Positions 24,819 through 33,649 of a DNA stretch of 43,510 nt are shown here, one piece after another (positions within the stretch are counted from its first letter, which is position 1; the number at the start of each line of letters is the position of its first letter). The notes beneath the pieces were generated by a model that searched no databases, had not been told where the DNA came from, and was given only the letters and a program-made list of their open reading frames with translations. The position numbers and the translations under genes are program-made. The stretch is from Cytophagaceae bacterium (GTDB lineage: Bacteria; Bacteroidota; Bacteroidia; Cytophagales; Spirosomataceae). The stretch lies in assembly GCA_947450865.1 (NCBI GenBank), contig CANFWR010000006.1:1-43510 (forward strand), written 5' to 3'.

Positions 24819-25489
24819 TGAGAATCATCGCCCTAATATGCTTGATTACCTTTTCTGTGCAAGCAGAGAAACCCTCTTTTAAAAAGTGGAAAACGCCCTT
24901 AGCGCTAGGGATAGCTAGTGGATTAACTTATAATCCTTTTGCGAAGCAAATTCAAACGAAAATTGTAGCACAAGGACAGGTTACTCCTTTAGATGATTAT
25001 ATTCAATACGGGCCAGCAGCGATGTATGTAGGCTTGAATATTGCTGAATTTAAGAACAAGGAAGAAGCTTTTGATCAAGCTGGCGTATTTATCGTGGGTA
25101 CCGGAATTTATGTGGCAACGACACAGGGTTTAAAGGCTTTAATAACCGAGGCAAGACCAGATGGCACCGAAAACACCTATCCATCCGGACATACGGCGAC
25201 TGCGTTTTTTGGAGCAACCATTTTAGCGCATGAGTACCGTGATTCCCATCCTGAATTTGTCATAGCGGGCTATACCTTAGCTACGGCTACTGGAGCATTA
25301 CGCATCGCAAATAATAAACATTGGGTTACGGATGTATTGATGGGGTCTGCGATTGGAATCGCTTCGGCAGAATTGGCCTATATTTTATACCCAAAAGTGC
25401 GTCATCAGTGGCAAAAACTGAATCGTTTTACCTTGACTCCTCAAGTGGCACCAGCGTATTACGGCGCAAGTATGTCGATTGGATTTTAG
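24818..25489 (+). CDS. PAP2-family phosphatase, exported
   Basis: Phosphatidic-acid-phosphatase-type enzyme that hydrolyses lipid phosphates, perhaps undecaprenyl pyrophosphate. The 223 residues have an N-terminal hydrophobic signal (1-16) and the three motifs: KALITEARP (K106, R113, P114), YPSGHTA (PSGH 122-125) and RIANNKHWVTD (R162, H168, D172). Only modest hydrophobic segments lie between them, so this is closer to the secreted PAP2 proteins than to the six-helix lipid enzymes. Substrate unknown. It is coupled to the thioredoxin gene by a one-base overlap. The stop overlaps nhaD's stop by four bases (TTAG). Confidence 0.85.
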   Translation: MRIIALICLITFSVQAEKPSFKKWKTPLALGIASGLTYNPFAKQIQTKIVAQGQVTPLDDYIQYGPAAMYVGLNIAEFKNKEEAFDQAGVFIVGTGIYVATTQGLKALITEARPDGTENTYPSGHTATAFFGATILAHEYRDSHPEFVIAGYTLATATGALRIANNKHWVTDVLMGSAIGIASAELAYILYPKVRHQWQKLNRFTLTPQVAPAYYGASMSIGF

Positions 25490-26739
25490 TGTAATAGCAG
25501 ATACAAACCGGCCCCAGCGAAATAACCTAGCAAGGCCAAAAAGCCTATTTTTTTCAGGTACCAACCGAATTCGATTTTCTCCATTCCCATTACGGCAACT
25601 CCCGCAGCAGATCCAATAATCAGGATACTACCACCTGTTCCCGCACAGAAGGCGAGGTATTCCCACATTTCATGATCCATGGGAAAATCAGTCAGCGAAT
25701 ACATTCCCATCGTAGCTGCAACCAAAGGCACATTATCTACGACAGCAGAAGCCAAACCAATGATGGTGACGATGAGGTTTTGGTTACCTAACGAATGCGC
25801 TAATTGATCGGAGAGCGTATGTAAATATCCAAAGGATTCCAAACCTCCTATTGCCAGTAGAATTCCTAGGAAAAAGAGAATGCTGGAAGTGTCAATTTTG
25901 GTCAAGGCATAACCCACACTTAAGTGTTTTTTCGCCTCCTCATCTTTCTCAGAATGCAAGAGTTCTGACAAAATCCATACCAAACCCAAGGCTAATAAAA
26001 TGCCCATATAGGGAGGCAAATGCGTCAACGTTTTAAAAACAGGAACGCCTATTAATGACCCTGCGCCAGCGAAAAGCATAATCTTTCCATCGCGTTCTTC
26101 AGTCGAACTTAAGGCAACTGAAGCTGCTGCCTGACCAATGGCTTGATTTTTCAAGACATAAGAAGCGACAACTAATGGCACAAGTAAAGCAACCAAAGAA
26201 GGCAACAATAAACTTTGAATAATGCCGGTAGCCGAAACTTGACCTCCAATCCATAACATCGTCGTCGTCACGTCACCAATGGGTGACCAGGCGCCACCAG
26301 CGTTCGCGGCAATGACCACGATTCCCACAAAATACTTCCGGGTTTCCTTATTGCTGATCAACTTCCGAAGCAAGGTGACCATCACGATGGAGGTCGTCAA
26401 ATTGTCTAAAACCGCAGACATGAAAAAGGTGATCAAACCCACTATCCAAAGCAGCTTAATCACCTTATCTGTTTTAATTAATCGAGAGACGAAGTAAAAA
26501 CCCTGGTGGGCATCTACTAATTCCACTAGCGTCATCGCTCCTAACAAGAAGAATAAGATCTCCGAAGTAGACGCTAAGTGATGACCTAATTCAGAGGCAT
26601 CGCCTGTTGAAATCGCATAAATTGTCCAAACAAGTACACCTGTAACCAAGGCAGTAGCCGTTTTATTTATCTTTAAGGGGTGCTCTAATGTAATGGCTAA
26701 ATAGCCTAGAATGAAGATAACTATGGACGCGATTCCCAT
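25486..26739 (-). CDS. nhaD: Na+/H+ antiporter, NhaD type
   Basis: Inner-membrane antiporter of the ion transporter (IT) superfamily. The 417 residues have about 11-12 hydrophobic segments and the typical pairs AVLDNLTTSIVMVTLL (about 108-123) and NAGGAWSPIGDVTTTMLWIG (about 147-166), with the repeat AVVDNVPLVAA in the second half. The acidic residues in these motifs (DN, GD) carry ions. Its start is one base after the aspC stop. Confidence 0.92.
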   Translation of the reverse strand: MGIASIVIFILGYLAITLEHPLKINKTATALVTGVLVWTIYAISTGDASELGHHLASTSEILFFLLGAMTLVELVDAHQGFYFVSRLIKTDKVIKLLWIVGLITFFMSAVLDNLTTSIVMVTLLRKLISNKETRKYFVGIVVIAANAGGAWSPIGDVTTTMLWIGGQVSATGIIQSLLLPSLVALLVPLVVASYVLKNQAIGQAAASVALSSTEERDGKIMLFAGAGSLIGVPVFKTLTHLPPYMGILLALGLVWILSELLHSEKDEEAKKHLSVGYALTKIDTSSILFFLGILLAIGGLESFGYLHTLSDQLAHSLGNQNLIVTIIGLASAVVDNVPLVAATMGMYSLTDFPMDHEMWEYLAFCAGTGGSILIIGSAAGVAVMGMEKIEFGWYLKKIGFLALLGYFAGAGLYLLLH

Positions 26740-26740
26740 G

Positions 26741-27943
26741 TTATTTTAATTTAGCCACGGCCGCCTTAATGCGATCACAAGCTTCTACTAATTGCTCGTC
26801 TGCTGCAGCAGTTGAAATACGCATACAATCCGGTGCTCCAAAACCTGAACCAGCCACTGTAGCGACAAAAGCATCCGCTAATAACCAAGAACAGAAATCA
26901 TCTGAATCTTTGATCAGCGTAGTGCCATCTGTTTTACCGAAATAGTAAGAAATATCTGGGAACGCATAGAATGCACCATCTGGCATATTTACCTTGAAAC
27001 CTGGGATCTCACGTAATTTTTCTACCACTAACTTACGACGGCGATCGTAGGCCGCTTTCATTTCGTAAGCGTGATCTAAGCTACCATTGAAGGCTGCGAC
27101 TGCCGCTTTTTGAGCGATTGAGTTCGTGCCTGAAGTCACTTGACCTTGTAATTTTTCGATACCGTCTGCGATCCATTTAGCCGCTGCGATAAAACCAATT
27201 CTCCAACCCGTCATCGCGTGACCTTTTGCCACACCGTTCACCGTGATCACACGTTCTTTGATTTCTGGAATAGATCCGATCGAGAAGTGCCCCCCTTGTG
27301 TGAAGTTGATGTATTCGTAGATTTCATCCGCTAGGACGTAAATATTTTCATGACGCGCTACCACGTTTGCGATATCACGTAATTCTGATTCTGTGTAAAC
27401 CGATCCAGTCGGGTTGTTAGGGGATGCGAACATCACCATTTTCGTTTTAGGCGTGATGGCTGCTTCGAATTGCTCCGGTGTTACTTTGAAATTATTTTCA
27501 AAAGCACCTTGAACAATTACCGAAGTACCTTCCGCTAATTTTACCATCTCTGAGTAAGAAACCCAATAAGGAGAGAAGATGATTACTTCATCACCTGGGT
27601 TAATTAGAGCTGCAATCGCGTTCGCTAAAGAGTGTTTTGCACCTGTGCTCACCACGATATTTTCTGAACCCCATTCTAAGTTATTGTCACGCTTTAATTT
27701 ATTGGCGATCGCCATACGCAAATCTGGATAACCTGCAACAGGCGAATACCCGTGAAAACCATCATCAATCGCCTTTTTCGCTGCCTCACAAATGTGAGCT
27801 GGTGTTTTAAAATCCGGCTCTCCTACGGAAAGACTGATTACTTTGTGACCTTGAGCTGCTAATTCGCGCGCTTTTTTCGTCATCCCTAACGTAGAGGATT
27901 CTTCTAATGCTTGAATTCTTTGGGCTAATTGTGCTTGTGACAT
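26741..27943 (-). CDS. aspC: Aspartate aminotransferase-like, class I PLP enzyme
   Basis: Transfers amino groups between aspartate and 2-oxoglutarate or related acids. The 400 residues have the class I fold with ASPNNPTGSVY (about 174-184), VLADEIYEYI and the PLP lysine in VNGVAKGHAMTGWRIGF (lysine near residue 240). It belongs to the Igamma/Ib-type bacterial group. The exact substrate cannot be told from sequence. A possible -7 box lies 51 bases upstream. Confidence 0.9.
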   Translation of the reverse strand: MSQAQLAQRIQALEESSTLGMTKKARELAAQGHKVISLSVGEPDFKTPAHICEAAKKAIDDGFHGYSPVAGYPDLRMAIANKLKRDNNLEWGSENIVVSTGAKHSLANAIAALINPGDEVIIFSPYWVSYSEMVKLAEGTSVIVQGAFENNFKVTPEQFEAAITPKTKMVMFASPNNPTGSVYTESELRDIANVVARHENIYVLADEIYEYINFTQGGHFSIGSIPEIKERVITVNGVAKGHAMTGWRIGFIAAAKWIADGIEKLQGQVTSGTNSIAQKAAVAAFNGSLDHAYEMKAAYDRRRKLVVEKLREIPGFKVNMPDGAFYAFPDISYYFGKTDGTTLIKDSDDFCSWLLADAFVATVAGSGFGAPDCMRISTAAADEQLVEACDRIKAAVAKLK

Positions 27944-27993
27944 GGTATTTAGAAACGAATATTTGGGTATTAATTTAGTATATAAATCGGTTG

Positions 27994-28001
27994 CAAAATT
28001 A
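27994..28001 (-). promoter_or_regulatory. Possible -7 box of aspC-nhaD
   Basis: TAATTTTG on the minus strand fits TAnnTTTG and lies 51 bases before aspC. No TTTG at the -33 distance. Confidence 0.4.
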
Positions 28002-28040
28002 CTTTTTTGCAGACGGATATGCTAATAAAATTTGTAATAA

Positions 28041-29876
28041 TTAGGCGAATATACCTTGTGCCAAAACCGCGTAGGCCCCTTTCTCGATCTTCATCAATTC
28101 TTCATGAGTCCCACGTTCGATGATTTCGCCTTGTTGTACGACTAAAATTTGGTCAGCGTGTTGAATCGTAGACAAACGGTGCGCAATGACTAAAACCGTG
28201 CGATTCTCCATCAAATGACTCAAAGCCTCTTGAACTAACTTCTCCGATTCGTTGTCTAACGCACTTGTGGCCTCGTCTAAAATCAAGACAGGTGGATTTT
28301 TGAGAACGGCGCGGGCGATGGAGATACGCTGTCTTTGGCCCCCAGATAATTTAGAACCCCTATCACCAATCACTGTTTCGTAACCCTCCGGATTGGCCGA
28401 AATAAAATCGTGTGCATTCGCAATCTTCGCTGCCGCCTGAACCTCTGCTAAAGTAGCCTCCGTCCCAAAGGCGATGTTATTGAATATCGTATCATTGAAC
28501 AAGACCGATTCCTGAGTCACGATACCCATCAAACCTCTTAAGTCGTCCAAAGGAATGTTTTTCAGCGGGACTCCATCCAACGTAATAACACCTGACGATG
28601 GATCGTAAAAACGCGGCAATAGATCCGCTAGCGTAGACTTCCCGCCACCGGAGGCGCCTACTAGGGCAATCGTCTTTCCTTTGGGAATATCGAAACTCAC
28701 TTCTTTCAAAACGGAACGCCCTTTCACATATTCGAAACCGACTTTTTGGAAGCTAATTTTATCCGTAAATTCATCCACCTGCGTAATCGGCTCCTCCGCT
28801 ACGATTTCAGATTCCGTATCTAATATTTCAATAATGCGATCTGCCGAAGCAACCCCACGCTGAATGCCACTGAACGCATCCGCAATGGCTTTCGCCGGAC
28901 GCATCACCTGTGAAAAAGTCGCAATGAAGGCAATAAATGTAGAGGCCGTTAATTCGCCCTCCCCGCTAATCACTAAACTACCGCCATATAACAGGATCCC
29001 CGTAACGACTAAAACGCCTAAACTCTCCGAAGTAGGTGAAGTTAATTCTTGACGGAAAACCATCTTTAAAAGTGAATTCCGGTAGCGATTATTTCCTTCT
29101 TGAAAACGCGCATCCATCATTTTCTCTGCCCGAAAGGCTTTCACCACCCGCATCGCTCCGAATGTCTCATCCAATAAACTGATAATTCCACTCAAATGCT
29201 GTTGCACTTCTCCTGCTGCTCTTCTCAACCGACGCGTAATCGTCGCGATTACTGAACCCGAAAGAGGCAAGATAATCAACGAAAACAAAGTCAGTTTCAC
29301 CGACATACTCGCTAAGAAAACGAAGAATAAAATCAGCGTAAAGATCTCTTTAAAGGTAGCTGTAAAGGCACGACCTATACTATTTTCTACTTCCTGAACG
29401 TCCGTGGTTAAACGCGACATCAGGTTGCCTTTTTTCTGCTCGGTAAAATAGCTTAAGTCTAGGCGAATCGCGCGCTCAAAAACCGCTTGACGCAAAGAAG
29501 CGATCGTATCGGCTTCGACTGTTTTGAGGACTCTTTGGGAAAAATACCGAAAGAAATTCGATAAAATCACCGAAACCATAATGGCTCCACAAGCATATTT
29601 CAGCGCTCCAATCCGTCCAAAATTCTCCAAGGCACCGTAGAAATAGTGGTTAAATAAGAACGAAAAATAAGAAGGCGTTAATGAAAAATCAGGTAAAACG
29701 CGGTAAATCTGAATGTTTTCTGGTGCTGACTGGTTGAACAAGACGTTCAACAAGGGAATCAGCAAGGTAAAATTAAGAATGCCGAACAAACTCGCTAGCA
29801 AGGAAAATCCGAAGTATGGAAACACATACTTGCGGATCGAAACGGCGTAGCTTAATAAGCGAAAATATGTTTTCAA
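28041..29876 (-). CDS. ABC exporter, MsbA/multidrug type half-transporter
   Basis: Fused membrane and ATPase exporter, working as a homodimer. The 611 residues show a six-helix membrane domain (about 15-340), then the ATPase domain with Walker A GASGGGKST (407-415), the signature LSGGQRQRISIARAV and Walker B VLILDEATSALD. Similar proteins flip lipid A or lipid-linked glycans; with three glycosyltransferase genes nearby a glycolipid cargo is plausible but not shown. The start is TTG (complement of CAA at 29874-29876) with an in-frame stop just upstream. Confidence 0.9.
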   Translation of the reverse strand: MKTYFRLLSYAVSIRKYVFPYFGFSLLASLFGILNFTLLIPLLNVLFNQSAPENIQIYRVLPDFSLTPSYFSFLFNHYFYGALENFGRIGALKYACGAIMVSVILSNFFRYFSQRVLKTVEADTIASLRQAVFERAIRLDLSYFTEQKKGNLMSRLTTDVQEVENSIGRAFTATFKEIFTLILFFVFLASMSVKLTLFSLIILPLSGSVIATITRRLRRAAGEVQQHLSGIISLLDETFGAMRVVKAFRAEKMMDARFQEGNNRYRNSLLKMVFRQELTSPTSESLGVLVVTGILLYGGSLVISGEGELTASTFIAFIATFSQVMRPAKAIADAFSGIQRGVASADRIIEILDTESEIVAEEPITQVDEFTDKISFQKVGFEYVKGRSVLKEVSFDIPKGKTIALVGASGGGKSTLADLLPRFYDPSSGVITLDGVPLKNIPLDDLRGLMGIVTQESVLFNDTIFNNIAFGTEATLAEVQAAAKIANAHDFISANPEGYETVIGDRGSKLSGGQRQRISIARAVLKNPPVLILDEATSALDNESEKLVQEALSHLMENRTVLVIAHRLSTIQHADQILVVQQGEIIERGTHEELMKIEKGAYAVLAQGIFA

Positions 29877-29934
29877 TGCGGCTTTTTATCGAAATTTTGG
29901 TCAAATTACGACAATTTTCAGAAACAATATCCGA

Positions 29935-30840
29935 ATGTCGCCCTTAATTTCCATTGTGATGGCCACCTATAACGGGGAAAAATACCTCCGGGATCAAGTG
30001 GACAGCTTGTTAGCTCAAAGCTATCCTTCCTTGGAATTTGTATTTGTGGATGATGCATCCTCCGACGCTTCTCTTGCGATTTTGCAAGAATATGCGCTTC
30101 GTGACTCGCGAATTCGGTTCATTTCTAACCCAGTTAATCAAGGCTTATTAGCCACTTTCGAAACCGGAATTAGAGCCGCAAAGGGCGAAATGATCGCATT
30201 GTCTGATCAGGACGATGTATGGATGCCGGAAAAAATCAGTTTGTTGGCGGGTGCCATTGATTCTCATTCATTGATTTATGCAGATTCTGCCTTGACCAAT
30301 GCTGCCGGTACTATCACCGGAAAATTCTCCGATCGAAATCATTTGTGCGATTATCCGACTGCTTTGCACTATGTTTTTGGGACCAAAGCGATGGGGCACG
30401 CGATGCTCTTTAAGCGCGAAATCATCGACATCGCCTTGCCTTTTCCGGATTATGTGGGACACGATTATATCCTGGGTTTTGCCGCAGCGGCACTAAAAGG
30501 AGTTAGCTATTTCCCTGCGACTTTAGTGAATTACCGTCAACACAGCAGCAACACGATGGGAGCAGATTTAAGCAAAGGGAAGAAAAATTATAACACGCGA
30601 GAAGAGCGAAATGCGCGGATTGTGAAGCGGCTTAATTTACTGGCAGAACGCTGTCCTACGGGAAAGGATCGGGAAATTTTGCAGGATTTAGCTCAGGACT
30701 TTGCGTCATCTGGCATCGCGGCGCGTATACGTAGATTTCTCACTGTCGCAAAACACCACCGAGCGATGTTAGCCTATAAAGGAAAATCGACGTTAGGCAG
30801 TTTCTTTTACAGTTTCAAATTATTGTTCTCTATTTTCTAA
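29935..30840 (+). CDS. Family 2 glycosyltransferase
   Basis: Nucleotide-sugar transferase of the GT-A fold, with the N-terminal motif SIVMATYNGEKYLRDQVDSL (about 5-24), VDDASSD (about 39-45) and the metal-site region LSDQDDVWMPEKI (about 85-97). The 301 residues include a hydrophobic-basic C-terminus but no clear transmembrane segment. Members of this type add rhamnose or similar sugars to surface glycans; the sugar here is not known. It is divergent from the exporter and its last 11 bases overlap the opposing transferase gene. Confidence 0.88.
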   Translation: MSPLISIVMATYNGEKYLRDQVDSLLAQSYPSLEFVFVDDASSDASLAILQEYALRDSRIRFISNPVNQGLLATFETGIRAAKGEMIALSDQDDVWMPEKISLLAGAIDSHSLIYADSALTNAAGTITGKFSDRNHLCDYPTALHYVFGTKAMGHAMLFKREIIDIALPFPDYVGHDYILGFAAAALKGVSYFPATLVNYRQHSSNTMGADLSKGKKNYNTREERNARIVKRLNLLAERCPTGKDREILQDLAQDFASSGIAARIRRFLTVAKHHRAMLAYKGKSTLGSFFYSFKLLFSIF

Positions 30841-31720
30841 ACGGAAGACTTAATCGGTAGTACAAATTTTTCAATGTCACCGTAAACGGAATGGGGCGCT
30901 GAATTAAATGCCCATCGAATTTATCCCCGCGTCGCAGGTAGTATTTCGACAGCGTAGACGAGGTCATCCCCCACTTGCGGATAAACTGAAAATAACCCTT
31001 GTTCTGCTTCACACGCTTCACGGAAATGGACCCAAAATGGTAAACTCTACTCCGCGAAATCCCCTTAAACAAGCGAACGCCCTCCTGCCAACATTTCATG
31101 GAAAAATCGGGATCGGAATACATTCCTGGCGTAAATTCATTCGAATAGCCTCCCACTTTGTCCCAAAGGGACCGGTGCACCACATTAGGCGGCCAAGTCG
31201 CTCCTTGCCAGTCAGCAAAAGGTAAAGAGTCATAGCTTTCTAGTAATCTCGCTTCCTCGAAAGTAGTTAATGAACGGCCATAATCAGCCTGAATGGAACA
31301 AGCGCTTTGGGCTTTGGGCTCAATCGCCGTGGCCGATAAAAAGAATTCCGTGTGCCCGATGATTTCGATTTCCTCTTTCAGATACCCATCCCAATTAGGC
31401 AGCACGTACATATCATCATTCAAATACAAGAAATAATCCGCGCGAGCTAGCTTGACCATCGCATTCATCGCATAGCAAACGCCCACATTGATAGGGCTAT
31501 ACGAAAAAGCGATATCTTTTTGTGATTCGACCCATTCTTTGGAACCATCTTTCGCCTCATTTAAATGCAAAATGATTTCAAAAGAAGTCGTTGAATGTTT
31601 TCGAATAGCGGCTATGCATAATTGCAGGTATGCTAAATTATTCCAGCTCGGAATGAGGATGGAGAAATAGGGTTTTTTAGGCGCCTGAGATGCCGGGAAA
31701 AATTGAATCGACTCTTCCAT
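30830..31720 (-). CDS. Family 2 glycosyltransferase
   Basis: The 296 residues begin near a GT-A core, PYFSILIPSWNNLAYLQLCI (about 17-36), with a DxD-like site in YFLYLNDDMYVLPNWD (about 95-110). It should transfer a sugar from a nucleotide donor to a surface glycan acceptor. It starts on the TAATG of the preceding transferase stop and so belongs to the nuoB-nuoC-glycosyltransferase run. Sugar and acceptor are unknown. Confidence 0.88.
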   Translation of the reverse strand: MEESIQFFPASQAPKKPYFSILIPSWNNLAYLQLCIAAIRKHSTTSFEIILHLNEAKDGSKEWVESQKDIAFSYSPINVGVCYAMNAMVKLARADYFLYLNDDMYVLPNWDGYLKEEIEIIGHTEFFLSATAIEPKAQSACSIQADYGRSLTTFEEARLLESYDSLPFADWQGATWPPNVVHRSLWDKVGGYSNEFTPGMYSDPDFSMKCWQEGVRLFKGISRSRVYHFGSISVKRVKQNKGYFQFIRKWGMTSSTLSKYYLRRGDKFDGHLIQRPIPFTVTLKNLYYRLSLPFRK

Positions 31721-32595
31721 TACAGCATTCGGTAGTTTTTGTATTCGCCCACGCGGTACCCGGTGAGGTCTTCGATCTTCTGCAAAATCTTGCGTCGGAA
31801 GGTCATTTTCTTTTCTAATTCAATCGGATCGAAATAGAATGGCCAATTAGATCGCGCTACTCGGTCCGCCATCACAGCTGGATGCGTGCCTTCAAATCGG
31901 AACAAGCGTTCCGCATTACCGTAATCAAACTGGTAATCTGCCGGCACATTTTCGGCTAACCAAGCGTCATCGTGGTAAAATTGTGTGAAGTTGCGCACCT
32001 TATTATTCAGGCCTTCGGGCGGTTTCACCCAGCCGTAATGGTTAATATGAGCCGGAATTAATTTCACTTTCAGCTTCTTGCCGTCTTTTCTAAACCCTTG
32101 AGCATCCTTGTAGGAATGAACACCTGGATGCATTTTTACCACTCTGATTTCTCTTCTATACCAACGACGCGAAACCGCCACATGGCCATAAGAACCATAA
32201 AAATGTCTGTAATGAAACAGCAAACCTTCCACATTCGAATCGGCTAAATTCGCCTCCATCGCCGCTTTCACGACAGGCAAATCAGCTTCGTGCACACATT
32301 CGTCGCCTTGGATGTAGAAAGCCCAATCGATATCTTTGGAAATGGCCTGAAGCGCTTTATCGGTTTCAAGAGCAAATGTAGCGCCGCCTTCTCGTTTAGC
32401 ATCATCCCAAACCGTCTCGACGATTTTAATTTTATCAGACGGAATCGCTTGGATTAAGGCCAAAGTCTCATCTTCCGACTTCCCTACCGCCACCACAAAC
32501 TCGTCGCAAATGGGTAAAATAGAGGTGATGGCTTCCACGATGGCATAATCGTTCTTCACCGCATTCCGAATAAAGGTAAAGCCGGCTATTTTCAT
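31720..32595 (-). CDS. Glycosyltransferase-like protein, GT-A family
   Basis: The 291 residues have the pattern of a distinct GT2-like group: FTFIRNAVKNDYAIVEAITS (about 6-25), CDEFVVAVGKSEDETL and YIQGDECVHEADLP (about 94-107), with a C-terminal domain rich in aromatic residues. This type is found in Bacteroidota polysaccharide loci. The start ATG overlaps the nuoC stop in ATGA, so it is translated directly after a complex I gene. Donor and acceptor unknown. Confidence 0.82.
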   Translation of the reverse strand: MKIAGFTFIRNAVKNDYAIVEAITSILPICDEFVVAVGKSEDETLALIQAIPSDKIKIVETVWDDAKREGGATFALETDKALQAISKDIDWAFYIQGDECVHEADLPVVKAAMEANLADSNVEGLLFHYRHFYGSYGHVAVSRRWYRREIRVVKMHPGVHSYKDAQGFRKDGKKLKVKLIPAHINHYGWVKPPEGLNNKVRNFTQFYHDDAWLAENVPADYQFDYGNAERLFRFEGTHPAVMADRVARSNWPFYFDPIELEKKMTFRRKILQKIEDLTGYRVGEYKNYRML

Positions 32596-33071
32596 CGATC
32601 GTATTTCACTTGAATGCCGTGGTATTTCGTCTGCTCCACGTAATCTTTGCGCAAAGGATGACCCTCCCAGTCTTCTGGAAGCAATATTCTGCGCAAATCA
32701 GGATGATTTGTAAATTCAATGCCAAAGAAATCAAAGGCTTCTCGCTCATGCCAATCCGCGGTTCTCCACACGCTTGAAACGGAGGAAACAACAGGTGCCA
32801 AGCGGTCTAAAATCACCCGCAAATGCAAAGTAAGATGATTTGGAATCGAATACAGGGTGTAAATAACTTCCATTTTGCCTGCCTCTGGCCCTTGATCGAT
32901 GGCCGTAATACAAGAAAGGGAATCGAAATAGGTGGCTGGATTTTTCCACAAAAACTCGCAAACCGGCAAAATCTGCTCTGCAGGCAAAGTCAATCGACTT
33001 AATTCCTCCTCCCACTGGGATTCGAAACCAAATTCTGCTTGCAAAAATGCTTGAATTGCTGCCAGTTCCAT
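32592..33071 (-). CDS. nuoC: NADH-quinone oxidoreductase subunit C
   Basis: 30-kDa-type peripheral arm subunit of complex I. The 159 residues carry the signature WHEREAFDFFGIEFTNHPDLRRIL and the ending GHPLRKDY, which are diagnostic. It is separate from nuoD (not fused). It follows nuoB by one base and is followed in the same direction by two glycosyltransferases; other complex I genes are not in the window. Confidence 0.95.
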   Translation of the reverse strand: MELAAIQAFLQAEFGFESQWEEELSRLTLPAEQILPVCEFLWKNPATYFDSLSCITAIDQGPEAGKMEVIYTLYSIPNHLTLHLRVILDRLAPVVSSVSSVWRTADWHEREAFDFFGIEFTNHPDLRRILLPEDWEGHPLRKDYVEQTKYHGIQVKYDR

Positions 33072-33072
33072 C

Positions 33073-33588
33073 CTATTTATTTAAGGCTTCTAATATGCGT
33101 GTAGGAGCCACAAGGGTCTCCTGACTGATCTTTTGTTGTAACTTAATAATTCCTCCTAAAAGTGCTTCAGGACGAGGTGGGCAACCCGGAACATAAACGT
33201 CCACTGGGATAATTTTGTCCACTCCTTTCACCACATGGTAGCCGTGTTCCCAATAGGGACCGCCACAATTCGCACAAGAACCCATCGAAATAACGTATCG
33301 TGGTTCTGGCATTTGTTCGTAGAGACGGCGAATGCGATCTGCCATTTTGAAAGTCACTGTTCCAGCAACTATCATCACGTCGGATTGACGCGGGGACGGC
33401 CGCGGAAACACCCCAAAACGGTCTAAATCGTAGCCTGACGCAAAAGCTTGCATCATTTCGATCGCGCAGCACGCTAAACCAAAACTCATCGGCCAAAGCG
33501 AACTCGCCCTTGCCCAATTAAATAAATCCTCAACATTGCTCAGCACAAAGCCGTCGGATTCAAATTCTTGGTCTAAAAAACTCTTCAT
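33073..33588 (-). CDS. nuoB: NADH-quinone oxidoreductase subunit B
   Basis: Carries iron-sulfur cluster N2 next to the quinone site. From the ATG at 33588 it has 171 residues. Four cluster cysteines can be placed: C40 and C41 ([10 protein letters not shown]), C105 (GSCANCGG) and C136 ([12 protein letters not shown]). An upstream ATG at 33747 would add 53 residues unlike the family and overlap the opposing recG, so I do not use it. nuoA, normally upstream, is missing. Confidence 0.94.
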   Translation of the reverse strand: MKSFLDQEFESDGFVLSNVEDLFNWARASSLWPMSFGLACCAIEMMQAFASGYDLDRFGVFPRPSPRQSDVMIVAGTVTFKMADRIRRLYEQMPEPRYVISMGSCANCGGPYWEHGYHVVKGVDKIIPVDVYVPGCPPRPEALLGGIIKLQQKISQETLVAPTRILEALNK

Positions 33589-33649
33589 GTTTGGGGTTAT
33601 TTTCGCAATCGTTCTGTAAATATACCTAAATTCACAAAATTTTTCGTGC

